From: CAZNYN01 sp964577295 | GTDB taxonomy: Bacteria; Synergistota; Synergistia; Synergistales; Synergistaceae | Direction: 5' to 3' | Assembly (NCBI GenBank): GCA_964577295.1 | Contig: CAZNYN010000016.1 | Span: forward strand, 1-39,924 | DNA: 39,924 nucleotides | In this document: positions 6,433 through 15,286 of the stretch, piece by piece | How the letters are laid out: each line of letters opens with the position of its first letter | How positions within the stretch are numbered: position 1 is the first letter of the stretch | Program-made: the position numbers and the translations under genes | Notes under the pieces: model-generated | Database searches by the model: none | What the model saw: the letters and a program-made list of their open reading frames with translations, nothing else | Told to the model about the DNA's origin: nothing

Positions 6433-8016
6433 TTATATCTGAGCGGAGTAGAGACGCCCAAAAGATTCCAATATTTTTTGATAAAGGGGTCTATTCTGCC
6501 ACGTCTCAAGAATAATTTCCTCTGATTCTGCCGTGTCTTTCTCAAATTGCTCCGCAAATTGTAACGTAGTTTCCTTGTCATAGATAAAAAGCTGATTTTC
6601 AAAATTTATTTCAAGGCTTCTGACGTCTAAATTACATGTACCGACAGAGCAGATATCGTCATCAGCCAAGACTGTTTTGGTGTGGACAAAGCCGTTTTTG
6701 TACATAAAAACTCTAACTCCCGAACGGAGCAGAGGCTCTATATTTCCGCGGCTTCCCCAAAATACCAGAAAATGGTCTTTTACGGAAGGCATGATAAGGC
6801 GAACATCTACGCCTGAAAGAGCGGCTGTCATCATTGCATTCATAATATTGGCACCGGGGACAAGGTATGGGGTTGTTATCCATACTCTCTCTTTTGCCCG
6901 TGATATCATGCCGTAATAGCCCTGCGATATCGTATGCCATACATTGTCTACTCCGCTTGCGGCAACCTGCATAGGAAGTATCGGCATGGATGAAAAATCC
7001 TGTTTCTCGTCCGACAAACAGTCATAGCAGCTTAAGTCGTCGCATATTTTTGACGGATTTTCCCCCGTTCTCATGCACCAATCTTTTAAGAAAATTTTGT
7101 GAAGCTCCGCCACAGCCTCGCCCTCAAGGCGCACGTGAGTGTCGCGCCAATGTCCGAGCTCTCCGCGCCCCAGATACTCGTCTCCTATATTCAGTCCTCC
7201 CGTGAAGGCGACTCTGTCATCTATTACAACAATCTTTCTGTGGTTTCTGAAATTCATCTGTCTGCGGAAGAGTGGCAATGCGACAGGCATGAAAGCGTGA
7301 CATTCCGCACCCAGAGCAAGCAGTTCCTTAAAGTAATTTATCTTAAGCTTCCAGCTTCCGACAGCATCGTAAAGGACTCTCACCTTAACGCCCCTTTTTG
7401 CGGCATCGACAAGAATATCCCTGATTTCCCGTCCGATATTGTCATCCTTGATAATGAAATACTGCATGTGTATATATTTTTGAGCTTTCATAAGCTCCTC
7501 TTTCAAAGATGCAAATTTTGCGTCTCCGTCTATGAGTATTTCAACCTTATTGTGTGTTAACAAATCTGCTCCCCCGGAAGAGTGCAGCATCTTACCTATG
7601 AGAAGTCTCTTGTCTCCCGTAAACGGAGTGTTGTCTATCACGGCTTTTGCCGGGCGGAATAATTTTCTTTTGCGGAAATTTTTAAAATCCGGACCGATAA
7701 TCATATAGAGTATTACGCCGAAGACGGGGAGGAGCACGAGAGTGACGAGCCAAAGTATCGTCCTGTCGGGATTCTGGCTCTCCATAAAAATAATAACCCC
7801 TAAGATACAGGCGTAAATCACGCTCAGATGCCATGTGTAGCTCTTGACCGTAGCAGTAAATGCGGCAATGGAGGATGCCAGCTTTGGATGGAGAGAGAAG
7901 CCTTCTTTTACGGAATAGATGACGTAGGTATCAAACAAATCTATGATTGTCGGCATAAGACCGGCTATAAACGCCGCAGCTACCAGCAGCAGAAAAATTT
8001 TAGCTGTCCTCCACAT
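6433..8016 (-). CDS. cls: Cardiolipin synthase
   Basis: A 527-residue phospholipase-D-family enzyme that joins phosphatidylglycerol molecules to make cardiolipin at the inner membrane. Three hydrophobic N-terminal segments (PLDc N region) precede two HKD motifs: NHRKIVVIDD with H259, and VHTKTVLADD with H445. Both are followed by the expected GGLN and GTCNLD blocks. A longer reading from 8079 lacks a ribosome binding site, whereas AAAGGGG lies 10 nt before ATG 8016, so the shorter start was chosen. It is the first gene of a likely cls-phosphoesterase-argH transcript. Confidence 0.93.
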   Translation of the reverse strand: MWRTAKIFLLLVAAAFIAGLMPTIIDLFDTYVIYSVKEGFSLHPKLASSIAAFTATVKSYTWHLSVIYACILGVIIFMESQNPDRTILWLVTLVLLPVFGVILYMIIGPDFKNFRKRKLFRPAKAVIDNTPFTGDKRLLIGKMLHSSGGADLLTHNKVEILIDGDAKFASLKEELMKAQKYIHMQYFIIKDDNIGREIRDILVDAAKRGVKVRVLYDAVGSWKLKINYFKELLALGAECHAFMPVALPLFRRQMNFRNHRKIVVIDDRVAFTGGLNIGDEYLGRGELGHWRDTHVRLEGEAVAELHKIFLKDWCMRTGENPSKICDDLSCYDCLSDEKQDFSSMPILPMQVAASGVDNVWHTISQGYYGMISRAKERVWITTPYLVPGANIMNAMMTAALSGVDVRLIMPSVKDHFLVFWGSRGNIEPLLRSGVRVFMYKNGFVHTKTVLADDDICSVGTCNLDVRSLEINFENQLFIYDKETTLQFAEQFEKDTAESEEIILETWQNRPLYQKILESFGRLYSAQI

Positions 8017-8143
8017 GGAACCAGACCCCTTTCGCGATATCCATATTATAATGGAGAAATAAAAAGACAGAAACTCCATTTTGCCTAAACCGACATTAAA
8101 ACATTATAAAATTTCTCCTCATGCAAATTATTTTTTTGTGTTC

Positions 8144-8152
8144 TGATATAAT
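8144..8152 (+). promoter_or_regulatory. Extended -10 promoter for the CdaR-type regulator
   Basis: TGATATAAT at 8144-8152 is a perfect extended -10 box, 45 nt before the regulator start. No clear -35 box is seen, which is acceptable for extended -10 promoters. The site is AT-rich overall, so chance occurrence is possible. Confidence 0.4.
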
Positions 8153-8197
8153 TTATTATTGCAGGGATGACTCAAGACAGAGGGCGGAGCTGATTTT

Positions 8198-9451
8198 ATG
8201 CTGGAAAGATATGCTCAGGAAATATCCGAATCACTAAGCGCCATGATGGGCAGAAGCATCATCATAACAGATGTTGACGGCATAATAATAGGCGCACCCG
8301 ACAAAGAGCGGATAGGCGCGTTTCATCCGCCGTCGGTTCCCTGTGTAAAGTATAAAAAAATGAGCTTTGATGACGAAGATCAGGCAAGGAAACTCGGGGT
8401 ATGGTATCCGGGCTCGACAGTGCCTCTTTTCTTTCACGGAAGAGTGGTGGGTACTGCCGCCATAGCAGGAGAGCCCGAACTGGTTCTTCAGTTCTCGACT
8501 CTTGTCAAAAATCAGATAGAGAGCATGCTGCGCGAAAGGGTTGCAGCTCCGTCTTTTCACTCTCTGCAAAGGCAGATAAACGAACTTGTAAAGGATGTAA
8601 GCTGTTTTGATCCAAGGCGGGACGACCATTCAAATATCCCGGAGCGTGCAAAAAAACTGGGCATAGACCTGGATATTGCCAGATGTGTAATATCTATATT
8701 TTTCTCGAATTTCAGAGGTTTGGGGCTTGAAAAGAATCCTGTCCGCCTATCGTATGAGGCAAACCGCGACCCGCTTTCCGATGAAATTGACTATACTATG
8801 ATGCACAACAGAGTAATAGAGATAATGAGAGAAGTCTTTCCGGACAGCCAAAATGTAATTGCCTCTGTCTCGTCCGATAAATTTGTAATACTTTGGGCCA
8901 TTGAGGATACAAGCGCTATGGAGCGGGATCTCATACTTGAAAGGGCCAATGAGCTCTCTCTTGAGATTTACGGCAAATTGAGGGATGCATCTATCGAGAC
9001 GGTGATAGGAATAGGCCATCCCGCAAAAAACATCTATGAAATGCCTCTGGCATATTCCAATGCGTGGGAAGTCGTATCTATTGCGGAAAAGATGGAATTT
9101 CCTTCCGGTGTCTACTCCTTTAATCAGATGCTGCTTCAGCACATGCTGCTGTCGGTAAAGCCCCACTATTCTCTGCGCTACATGGAAAACAAGCTTGCGG
9201 AATTTTATAAAAGCAATGATTCGGGCGAGCTGATTCAAACTTTCTGCGCATACTGCGAATGCTTTTTCAGTAAACAGAAAGCATCGGAGAAGCTCCACCT
9301 TCACAGAAACACTTTGGCATACAGGCTTAATAAAATAGAGGAGCGCTTTAACATCTCCGTTGAAAATTTTGAGCAGGTGATATCTTTATACTTGGTGCTT
9401 TTCATGAAAAAACTCGGTAACTCCGGAGGGACAAACAGCGGATTGCATTAA
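8198..9451 (+). CDS. CdaR-family sugar-diacid-type transcriptional regulator
   Basis: A 417-residue regulator. Residues about 3-135 match the putative sugar-diacid recognition domain (ITDVDGIIIGAPDKERIGAFHPPS, then VPLFFHGRVVGTAAIAG). A central GGDEF-like/CdaR domain occupies about 145-300. The C-terminal PucR-type HTH is at about 345-410, with the diagnostic LHLHRNTLAYRLNKIEERF. Relatives such as CdaR activate glycerate/glucarate use genes. No such target genes lie next to it, and it is probably monocistronic, so the ligand remains unknown. GGGCGGAG precedes the start. Confidence 0.88.
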   Translation: MLERYAQEISESLSAMMGRSIIITDVDGIIIGAPDKERIGAFHPPSVPCVKYKKMSFDDEDQARKLGVWYPGSTVPLFFHGRVVGTAAIAGEPELVLQFSTLVKNQIESMLRERVAAPSFHSLQRQINELVKDVSCFDPRRDDHSNIPERAKKLGIDLDIARCVISIFFSNFRGLGLEKNPVRLSYEANRDPLSDEIDYTMMHNRVIEIMREVFPDSQNVIASVSSDKFVILWAIEDTSAMERDLILERANELSLEIYGKLRDASIETVIGIGHPAKNIYEMPLAYSNAWEVVSIAEKMEFPSGVYSFNQMLLQHMLLSVKPHYSLRYMENKLAEFYKSNDSGELIQTFCAYCECFFSKQKASEKLHLHRNTLAYRLNKIEERFNISVENFEQVISLYLVLFMKKLGNSGGTNSGLH

Positions 9452-9562
9452 ACACGACAGTTAGATTGTATTTCAAAATAGGGGTGCAGCTTCTCTCTTA
9501 TTTTGGGCACATACTTAACCCTATTCTGTACTGTCAGATTGCCGCTCTCCCTTTCAGCAAAC

Positions 9563-9618
9563 TTGCCATTATATTTGCAATCGGTAAATGGCAAAAAAGT
9601 CGTTACAGATGGTACAAT
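9563..9618 (+). promoter_or_regulatory. Possible proS promoter with small inverted repeat
   Basis: TACAAT at 9613-9618 could be a -10 box, with a weak TGGCAA -35 at 9589-9594. An 8-bp inverted repeat (TTGCCATT 9563-9570, AATGGCAA 9587-9594) overlaps the -35 and may be an operator. No T-box motif was found in the 225 nt before proS. Confidence 0.3.
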
Positions 9619-9676
9619 ACACAAATATGGAAAAAATACCTGCGAGGGAGATCCCGAGCAGACGGAGGTTATAGAG

Positions 9677-11119
9677 ATGGCAAAAAATATTACGCCGAAG
9701 GAAAAAGACTATTCTCAGTGGTATCTTGATATTATTAAGGTCGGAGAACTTGCTGACTACGCTCCCGTTCGCGGCTGTATGGTAGTAAGGCCTACGGGCT
9801 ATGCTGTATGGGAGATGATTCAGAAGCATTTTGACGAAGCATTCAAAGAGACGGGGCATGTCAATGCTTCCTTCCCTCTTCTTATTCCTCAGTCATTCCT
9901 CTCAAAGGAAGCCGAACACGTTGAAGGCTTTGCCCCCGAGTGTGCTGTCGTAACTCACGCAGGCGGAGAGGAGCTTGAAGAGCCTCTCATCGTCCGTCCT
10001 ACATCAGAAACAGTAATAGGACACATGTACAGCAAATGGGTTCAGTCTTGGAGAGACCTCCCGATACTTATAAACCAGTGGTGCAACGTCATGCGCTGGG
10101 AAAAACGTCCGCGTCTCTTCCTTCGCACATCTGAGTTTTTGTGGCAGGAGGGGCACACAGCCCACGCATCAAAAGATGAGGCCGTTGAAGAAACTCTCCG
10201 CATGCTTGAAGTTTACCGCAGAATAATGGTCGATTATCTTGCTCTTCCCGTCGTCGAAGGCGAGAAAACAGAGGGAGAGCGTTTCCCCGGAGCGGATAAT
10301 ACTTATACGTGCGAGACCATGATGAGCGATAAAAAGGCTCTTCAGGCGGGAACCAGCCACTATCTGGGACAGAATTTCGCCAAGGCTTTTGAGATTCAGT
10401 TCCAGAACAAGGCAGGCGAGATGGAGTTCGCCTACACGACAAGCTGGGGTGTCTCAACCCGTCTCATAGGTGCCCTTATCATGACGCACTCTGACAATGA
10501 CGGGCTTGTCCTTCCTCCGCGCATCGCTCCTACAAAGGCCGTAATAGTGCCCATTTCCACAGATGATGCAAAGATAGACAATGATATTCTTCCCAAGGCC
10601 AAGGAGCTTCAGGCTCTTCTGAATAAGGCTCTGGGAGGGCGTTTTGCCCAGGTTGACACACAGTTCCACATGAGGCCGGGAGATAGATTCTTCAGCCACC
10701 TCCAGAAGGGCGTTCCTCTCCGTCTGGAGCTCGGGGAGAAAGAGTTTGCAGCGGAAAAGCTCCGCGCAGTGCGCAGAGATACGGGAGAAAAGATAGATAT
10801 CGCATGGGCGGATGCAGAGACAGCCATCCCCGCGCTTCTCGAGGATATCCAGAGCTCACTGCTCGAGAAGGCGAGAAAATTCCGTATAGAAAACACACAT
10901 AAGGTCAGCACTCTTGAGGAATTCAAGGAAGTTATCGAAAAAGAGGGCGGTTTTGTCGATGTGTTCTTCAGCGGAACGAAGGAAGACGAAAAGGCCATTA
11001 AAGAAGCTACAGGCGCCACACCGAGATGCTATCCAATAGAGTGGTCCGAGGACAGAGGCACATGCTTCTACACAGGCAAAGAGGGCGCGCGCAGAGCAAT
11101 CTTTGCAAAGTCATATTAA
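9677..11119 (+). CDS. proS: Prolyl-tRNA synthetase, archaeal/eukaryotic type
   Basis: A 480-residue class II synthetase that charges tRNA-Pro. It begins with KEKDYSQWYLDIIKVGELADYAPVRGCMV, the opening of the compact (type 3, archaeal/eukaryotic-like) ProRS. It has motif 2 around RWEKRPRLFLRTSEFLWQEGHTAHAS and lacks the editing insertion of the usual bacterial 570-residue form. The C-terminal zinc-domain cysteines are reduced. The reading frame is open back to 9503, but GGAGG 8 nt before ATG 9677 and the alignment of the N terminus fix the start. It is monocistronic, and a bidirectional terminator separates it from mnmE. Confidence 0.95.
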   Translation: MAKNITPKEKDYSQWYLDIIKVGELADYAPVRGCMVVRPTGYAVWEMIQKHFDEAFKETGHVNASFPLLIPQSFLSKEAEHVEGFAPECAVVTHAGGEELEEPLIVRPTSETVIGHMYSKWVQSWRDLPILINQWCNVMRWEKRPRLFLRTSEFLWQEGHTAHASKDEAVEETLRMLEVYRRIMVDYLALPVVEGEKTEGERFPGADNTYTCETMMSDKKALQAGTSHYLGQNFAKAFEIQFQNKAGEMEFAYTTSWGVSTRLIGALIMTHSDNDGLVLPPRIAPTKAVIVPISTDDAKIDNDILPKAKELQALLNKALGGRFAQVDTQFHMRPGDRFFSHLQKGVPLRLELGEKEFAAEKLRAVRRDTGEKIDIAWADAETAIPALLEDIQSSLLEKARKFRIENTHKVSTLEEFKEVIEKEGGFVDVFFSGTKEDEKAIKEATGATPRCYPIEWSEDRGTCFYTGKEGARRAIFAKSY

Positions 11120-11137
11120 TTTAATAGTGTAAATTTT

Positions 11138-11184
11138 AAAAACAGCCCCTCCTCACGTAAGTTTGAGGCGGGGCTGTTTTATTT
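11138..11184. terminator. Bidirectional terminator between proS and mnmE
   Basis: AACAGCCCC-TCCTC pairs with GAGG-C-GGGGCTGTT around a 10-nt loop. An A run precedes it and TTTTATTT follows it, so it can serve convergent proS and mnmE. Confidence 0.85.
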
Positions 11185-11196
11185 CGATGATGAATG

Positions 11197-12561
11197 TTAC
11201 TTTCCTACGCAGAAACTGCCGAATACCGTATCCAACAGGTCTTCCGATGCGTCAAGCCCCAGCAGTGACGAGAGCATGCCGCGTGCTTCCGCTATGCAGG
11301 ATATTGTGATGTCGTCTCCGACATTTTCATAAATTGTCTTTTTTGCTTCTTTTATCATCGCGACTGCGGAAGAGAGGCACTCCATCTGCCGTGATGTTAC
11401 GCCGTATCCGTCAAAAGCAATTTCTCCTCCGGCCGCTTTGTCAACTATTATGTCTTTCAGTTCCTCGATACCCTGAGATTTTAGTGTGGAGACCAAAACA
11501 ACACTGCTGTTCGGAAAGTGTTCTTTAATAATTTCGGGAGTGACTATGCTCTTTAAGTCGCATTTATTTATAACAATGAGATGAGGCAGTGAAGTAGCCT
11601 CACTTCCGAGAAGAATATCCTCCTCCGTCAAAGCCTCTCCCGCGTCTGTGACCCAGATTCGCAGGTCGGCATCGTTCATTGAACGCCTTGAAGTGCTCAC
11701 TCCTATGGCCTCTACCTTGTCATCCGTCTCTCTTATGCCGGCTGTGTCGATTATCCTTATAGGAATACCTTTATGAATAAACGTCTCTTCTATTCTGTCC
11801 CTTGTCGTGCCTGGTATAGGCGTCACAATAGCGCGCTCTTCTTTCAGGAGCGCGTTTAGGAGGGAGGACTTGCCGACATTTGGGCGTCCGACAATGGCGG
11901 TTTTAATGCCCTCTCTCAGCAAAAGCCCCGAGCGGCATTTATCCAAGAGGGCGCTCCCTCTCCGCAGAAGAGATTCAGCTTCATCAAGTGTCTGCGATTT
12001 CGATAAAAGGCCCTCTCCCTCTTCCGGAAAATCAAGATCTACTTCCAGCTTTGCCGCAAGAATGGTCAGATCTGCAAGAAATGCTTTGATGTCGTCCGCA
12101 AAAGCACCCTGCAAAGTTCTTGCGGAGGCTTTCAGCGCTTCGTCGCTCTTTGCCTTTATTATTCCCAGCACTGCTTCCGCTTGGGATAAATCTATACGTC
12201 CGTTTATAAAAGCCCTTCTTGTAAATTCACCGGGCATAGCGGCTCTTGCTCCCAGAGAGTAAAGCAGCTCCGTACATTTTTGAGCGGAGGCTGTTCCTCC
12301 GTGGCAGTGGAATTCTACGCTCTCTTCCCCCGTGTAGCTCTTATTCTTTTCAAACCTTACAGCCAGGATCTCGTCGAAAAACGTCATGTCTTTCTCATGC
12401 AGTTTGCCGAGTATAAGGCATCTCGGCTGCGATTTTTCAAGAGAGTGCGCGGAGGAAAATATCTTGTCCGCCATCTTTACCGAGCCTTCTCCGGAAAGTC
12501 TTACAATGGCAATTCCGCCCTCTCCCCATGGAGTTGCAAGAGCTGTTATAACATCTTCCAT
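11197..12561 (-). CDS. mnmE: tRNA uridine-5-carboxymethylaminomethyl modification GTPase
   Basis: A 454-residue GTPase that, with MnmG, modifies the wobble uridine of several tRNAs. The N-terminal folate-binding domain (about 1-118) is followed by a helical domain with a Ras-like G domain inserted. G1 GRPNVGKSS is at 225-233, DTAG and NKCD are present, and the C-terminal CVGK ends the protein as in the family, whose usual form is CxGK. A reading from 12588 exists; AAGAGGTGA before ATG 12561 and the MEDVITALATPWGEG opening support the shorter start. mnmG is not in the window. Confidence 0.97.
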   Translation of the reverse strand: MEDVITALATPWGEGGIAIVRLSGEGSVKMADKIFSSAHSLEKSQPRCLILGKLHEKDMTFFDEILAVRFEKNKSYTGEESVEFHCHGGTASAQKCTELLYSLGARAAMPGEFTRRAFINGRIDLSQAEAVLGIIKAKSDEALKASARTLQGAFADDIKAFLADLTILAAKLEVDLDFPEEGEGLLSKSQTLDEAESLLRRGSALLDKCRSGLLLREGIKTAIVGRPNVGKSSLLNALLKEERAIVTPIPGTTRDRIEETFIHKGIPIRIIDTAGIRETDDKVEAIGVSTSRRSMNDADLRIWVTDAGEALTEEDILLGSEATSLPHLIVINKCDLKSIVTPEIIKEHFPNSSVVLVSTLKSQGIEELKDIIVDKAAGGEIAFDGYGVTSRQMECLSSAVAMIKEAKKTIYENVGDDITISCIAEARGMLSSLLGLDASEDLLDTVFGSFCVGK

Positions 12562-12593
12562 CCTAAAATCACCTCTTGGTCTTAGCATAACAC

Positions 12594-12620
12594 AAAAAAT
12601 GCCCCCATGAAGGGGGCATT
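12594..12620 (-). terminator. Terminator of the TRAP transporter transcript
   Basis: On the minus strand, AATGCCCCC pairs with GGGGGCATT around a 4-nt loop and is followed by TTTTTTGTG. It lies between dctM and mnmE. Confidence 0.85.
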
Positions 12621-12641
12621 TCGGTAAGTTTAAAATTGTTT

Positions 12642-13958
12642 CTACCAGGGAACGCCAAGCACAAAGTGCGGAAGGGCAAGAACGACTTTGGGAATGTACG
12701 CCGTGATAATAAGCACGGGAACCCAGCAGAGCACCATGAACCAGAGAGCCGGTTTCATAATCTCGTTTATCGGTGCCCCTCCCACTCGTCCGCTAAGGTA
12801 GAGGACAGGAGCCGCAGGCGGTGTGATGCATCCGAGAGCCGTGTTGACTCCGACGACGGCCGCATAGTGGACAGGGTTAAATCCAAGCTCCGTGATTATC
12901 GGCATCAAAATAGGTGTTGTCAAAACAACGACGCTGATGTCGTCCATAAGCATTCCCATGAGAACAAGGAACACGTTTATCATAAACATAATAACCATCG
13001 GTTCTGTGGATATGGAGTAGAAGAGGTGGAGAACTCTTCCAGGCAGGTCTTCCAGTATGTAGAGGCGTGAAAGCATGGAGACGGAGTAGAGCATTACCAT
13101 GATAACTCCGGTTGTAACGCTTCCTTCCACAACGATGCCGATAAGGCTTCTCCAATTAAGGCCTTTATAGACCCACATGCCGATGGGGATGCAGTAAAGA
13201 ACGGCCAGAGCCGAGGCTTCGGTTGTTGTCATAACACCGCCGTAGATGCCGCCCAGAACCATAACAGGCATGACGAGAGCAGGGATGGCAAGGCGTCCTC
13301 TCTCTTTGAAAAGCTGGAGGCGTTCTTTGCCCGTTCTCTTCTTAACTACAAAAACTTCGCTGTTATTGCGGAGAAGCCAGACGTTGACGAGGCTCAGAAG
13401 AATGATAGTGATGATTCCGGGGCCTACTGTCGAAAGGAAGCATGAAAGTACGGAAACGCCGCTTATCCATGCGAAGATGATAAGTGTTGCATTCGGGGGA
13501 ATCAGAAGCCCAAGAAGAGATGCGTTCGCCATAAGGGCGCAGGCGTGTCCCATGGGATATCCTCCCGCACGGAGTCTCGGGAACATGATAGCTCCTATGC
13601 ATGAAAGAGTCGCGCAAGCGGCACCGCATATCGAACCGAAAACGGCGCAGGAAACGACTGCTACAATGCCGAGTCCGCCTTTGATGTGTCCGACGAAAAT
13701 ATCGACAATGTCAATCATTTTTTCCGCGATTTTGCCTCTCTCCATAATGCCGCCCGCGAGTATAAACATTGCTATGGCTATTAGGGAGACAGAGTTCATC
13801 TGGTTGAATCCGTAAGGCAGAAGCTGTGATGCGGGATATCCTACCTGGTCAACTCCGCCGAAGAATATCAGCCATGCACAGGAGGCCATAAAACTGACAG
13901 GAACGGGGACTCCAATTATAAGGGTCAGTATAAGTATAAAAAGAGCTACATATATCAT
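12642..13958 (-). CDS. dctM: TRAP transporter large permease DctM
   Basis: A 438-residue, strongly hydrophobic protein with about 12 membrane segments, the Na+-coupled transport subunit of a tripartite ATP-independent periplasmic transporter. Family features include the opening LFILILTLIIGVPVPVSFMASCAWLIFF, GGIMERGKIAEKMIDIVDIFVGHIKGGLGIV, and the PPNATLIIFAWISGVSV and GCITPPAAPVLYLSGR blocks. Its start shares one nucleotide with the dctQ stop (TGATG). The substrate is set by a DctP protein, which is not in this window. Confidence 0.94.
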   Translation of the reverse strand: MIYVALFILILTLIIGVPVPVSFMASCAWLIFFGGVDQVGYPASQLLPYGFNQMNSVSLIAIAMFILAGGIMERGKIAEKMIDIVDIFVGHIKGGLGIVAVVSCAVFGSICGAACATLSCIGAIMFPRLRAGGYPMGHACALMANASLLGLLIPPNATLIIFAWISGVSVLSCFLSTVGPGIITIILLSLVNVWLLRNNSEVFVVKKRTGKERLQLFKERGRLAIPALVMPVMVLGGIYGGVMTTTEASALAVLYCIPIGMWVYKGLNWRSLIGIVVEGSVTTGVIMVMLYSVSMLSRLYILEDLPGRVLHLFYSISTEPMVIMFMINVFLVLMGMLMDDISVVVLTTPILMPIITELGFNPVHYAAVVGVNTALGCITPPAAPVLYLSGRVGGAPINEIMKPALWFMVLCWVPVLIITAYIPKVVLALPHFVLGVPW

Positions 13959-14533
13959 CAGTTATCTCTCCCCTGCATAAGATTTTTGCCGGCTCTCAGC
14001 ATGTCCCAGAAGAAGTAATATGACATCGAGAGCAGTCCGAGGAATATTGAAAGATACGCTGTCCACAGGGGGATGCGCCATGCAACAGTGCGCGGAATCG
14101 CAACGCCTGTGCCCAGAGGGCCTGTAAAACCGAACATAAAGAAGTCAAAACCGTACCATGTGAAAAGGCCGGTTATGCTGAGAGTTATCACAGTTCTGGC
14201 AAAAATCAGCAGGCGCTTAAAAACGCCCTCTTTCATATATGACTGGACAAGGTCGGCCGAGACGTGAGTTCCGGCGAACGCGCCATATCCGGCTCCCATA
14301 AAGTAGAGCCAGAATGCGAAAATTTTTATCCATTCCTCATATCCGTAAAGGTCCATTTCAAATACATAACGCATCAATGTTGCCGCGCTTATAATCAGGA
14401 CGAGCAATATTGACATAACAAAGCATACTATTGAGTAAAAATTGATTACAACTTTATCAAAGATATTGGTAGGCTTCTTTGATACGGAAGAAGTATCGCA
14501 CTGAACTGATGCTGCAGCCAGATTATCAGACAT
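13958..14533 (-). CDS. dctQ: TRAP transporter small permease DctQ
   Basis: A 191-residue protein with four membrane segments after a 25-residue cytosolic N terminus. It has the DctQ signature of a first helix followed by RYVFEMDLYGYEEWIKIFAFWLYFMGA, then GTHVSADL. It pairs with DctM, with which it overlaps by 1 nt. GAAAGGGG lies upstream of the start. The next gene upstream, 95 nt away, is the small secreted-type ORF rather than a solute-binding protein. Confidence 0.92.
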   Translation of the reverse strand: MSDNLAAASVQCDTSSVSKKPTNIFDKVVINFYSIVCFVMSILLVLIISAATLMRYVFEMDLYGYEEWIKIFAFWLYFMGAGYGAFAGTHVSADLVQSYMKEGVFKRLLIFARTVITLSITGLFTWYGFDFFMFGFTGPLGTGVAIPRTVAWRIPLWTAYLSIFLGLLSMSYYFFWDMLRAGKNLMQGRDN

Positions 14534-14628
14534 TTTGTCAAACCCCTTTCAAGAAGTACGCAATATAAGCATGACGTTTTAAAGACGTTCATGCGTACAG
14601 AAAACAAATTAAATTTGCGTATCCGGGG

Positions 14629-15018
14629 TTATTCTCTTTTTTTTGTGGCATCCAGCTGAAGCTGGGCGGGAGATGCCGCATGCATGCTGCATACGGAGGC
14701 TAGAAGTTCTTTTGTAAGCAAATGCGGCTGCAGGGACAGAGGGTACAAGTCGGGGAGACTTAGAACTTGTGATGTCCTTGTGCGCGCAGGAGAGTGCAGT
14801 TTAAGAAACTGTTCAAGTATTTTTATGCCGCCGGCAGGGGTTATCGGATCTGTCTTTTGCTGTGTGATTCCGGTGATAACTCCGTGTCCTACATTTTGAT
14901 GGAATATCAGCATCGTATCGGGCAGGTGCGCTTCTGTTCTGGTGGAGAAGGGATAGGAGAATAAGACGACAATAATAATCAGAACAGCACAGAGCATATT
15001 CTCTCTTTTACATGTCAT
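14629..15018 (-). CDS. Small putative exported protein in the DctP position
   Basis: A 129-residue ORF with no recognised family. It begins MTCKRENMLCAVLIIIVVLFSYPFSTRTEAH, a short basic start and a hydrophobic stretch (about 9-24) like a signal peptide or membrane anchor. The rest is polar, with no cysteine-rich or repeat pattern. GAGAGGA lies at good distance before ATG 15018, and a near-consensus promoter lies about 130 nt further up, which supports expression. It stands where a DctP binding protein would be expected, but at 129 residues it is far too short for one (about 330) and shows no DctP motif. It could be a remnant or a chance ORF. Confidence 0.45.
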   Translation of the reverse strand: MTCKRENMLCAVLIIIVVLFSYPFSTRTEAHLPDTMLIFHQNVGHGVITGITQQKTDPITPAGGIKILEQFLKLHSPARTRTSQVLSLPDLYPLSLQPHLLTKELLASVCSMHAASPAQLQLDATKKRE

Positions 15019-15151
15019 CTCTATCATCCTCTCACACTTAGCTTGATATATCACAGCACTATATCATTGTTTTGCCAAAACTAATTAAGCAATTTTCTCC
15101 TTGATTATGAGAAAATATTGTGATTCGGATACTATTTGGGATATTGTGCGT

Positions 15152-15180
15152 AATGTATATTGTTCAGAACGCATTGTCAA
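15152..15180 (-). promoter_or_regulatory. Near-consensus promoter for the TRAP transcript
   Basis: On the minus strand, TTGACA (15180-15175) and TACATT (15157-15152) are separated by exactly 17 bp. Transcription would start near 15145 and run through the small exported ORF into dctQM. The remaining DNA of 15019-15240 is AT-rich leader with no gene. Confidence 0.7.
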
Positions 15181-15240
15181 GACAATTATCTTGCAATCAG
15201 TATATTACAAAAAGTAGATTTAGGTGCAGTATTTTATGCA

Positions 15241-15280
15241 AAAAAAATGTCGGACGCACAAGGCGCCCGACATTTTTTTA
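15241..15280. terminator. Terminator of the aminotransferase gene
   Basis: ATGTCGG and CCGACAT arms with A7 before and T7 after form a hairpin usable in both directions. It lies 7 nt beyond the aminotransferase stop on the minus strand. Confidence 0.85.
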
Positions 15281-15286
15281 TAAAAA

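Noticed and set aside
9452..9676. T-box riboswitch before proS
   Set aside because: No GGGTGGNACCGCG-type antiterminator motif and no clear terminator hairpin.
14629..15018. Intact DctP solute-binding protein
   Set aside because: Only 129 residues with no DctP motif; kept as a small exported ORF instead.
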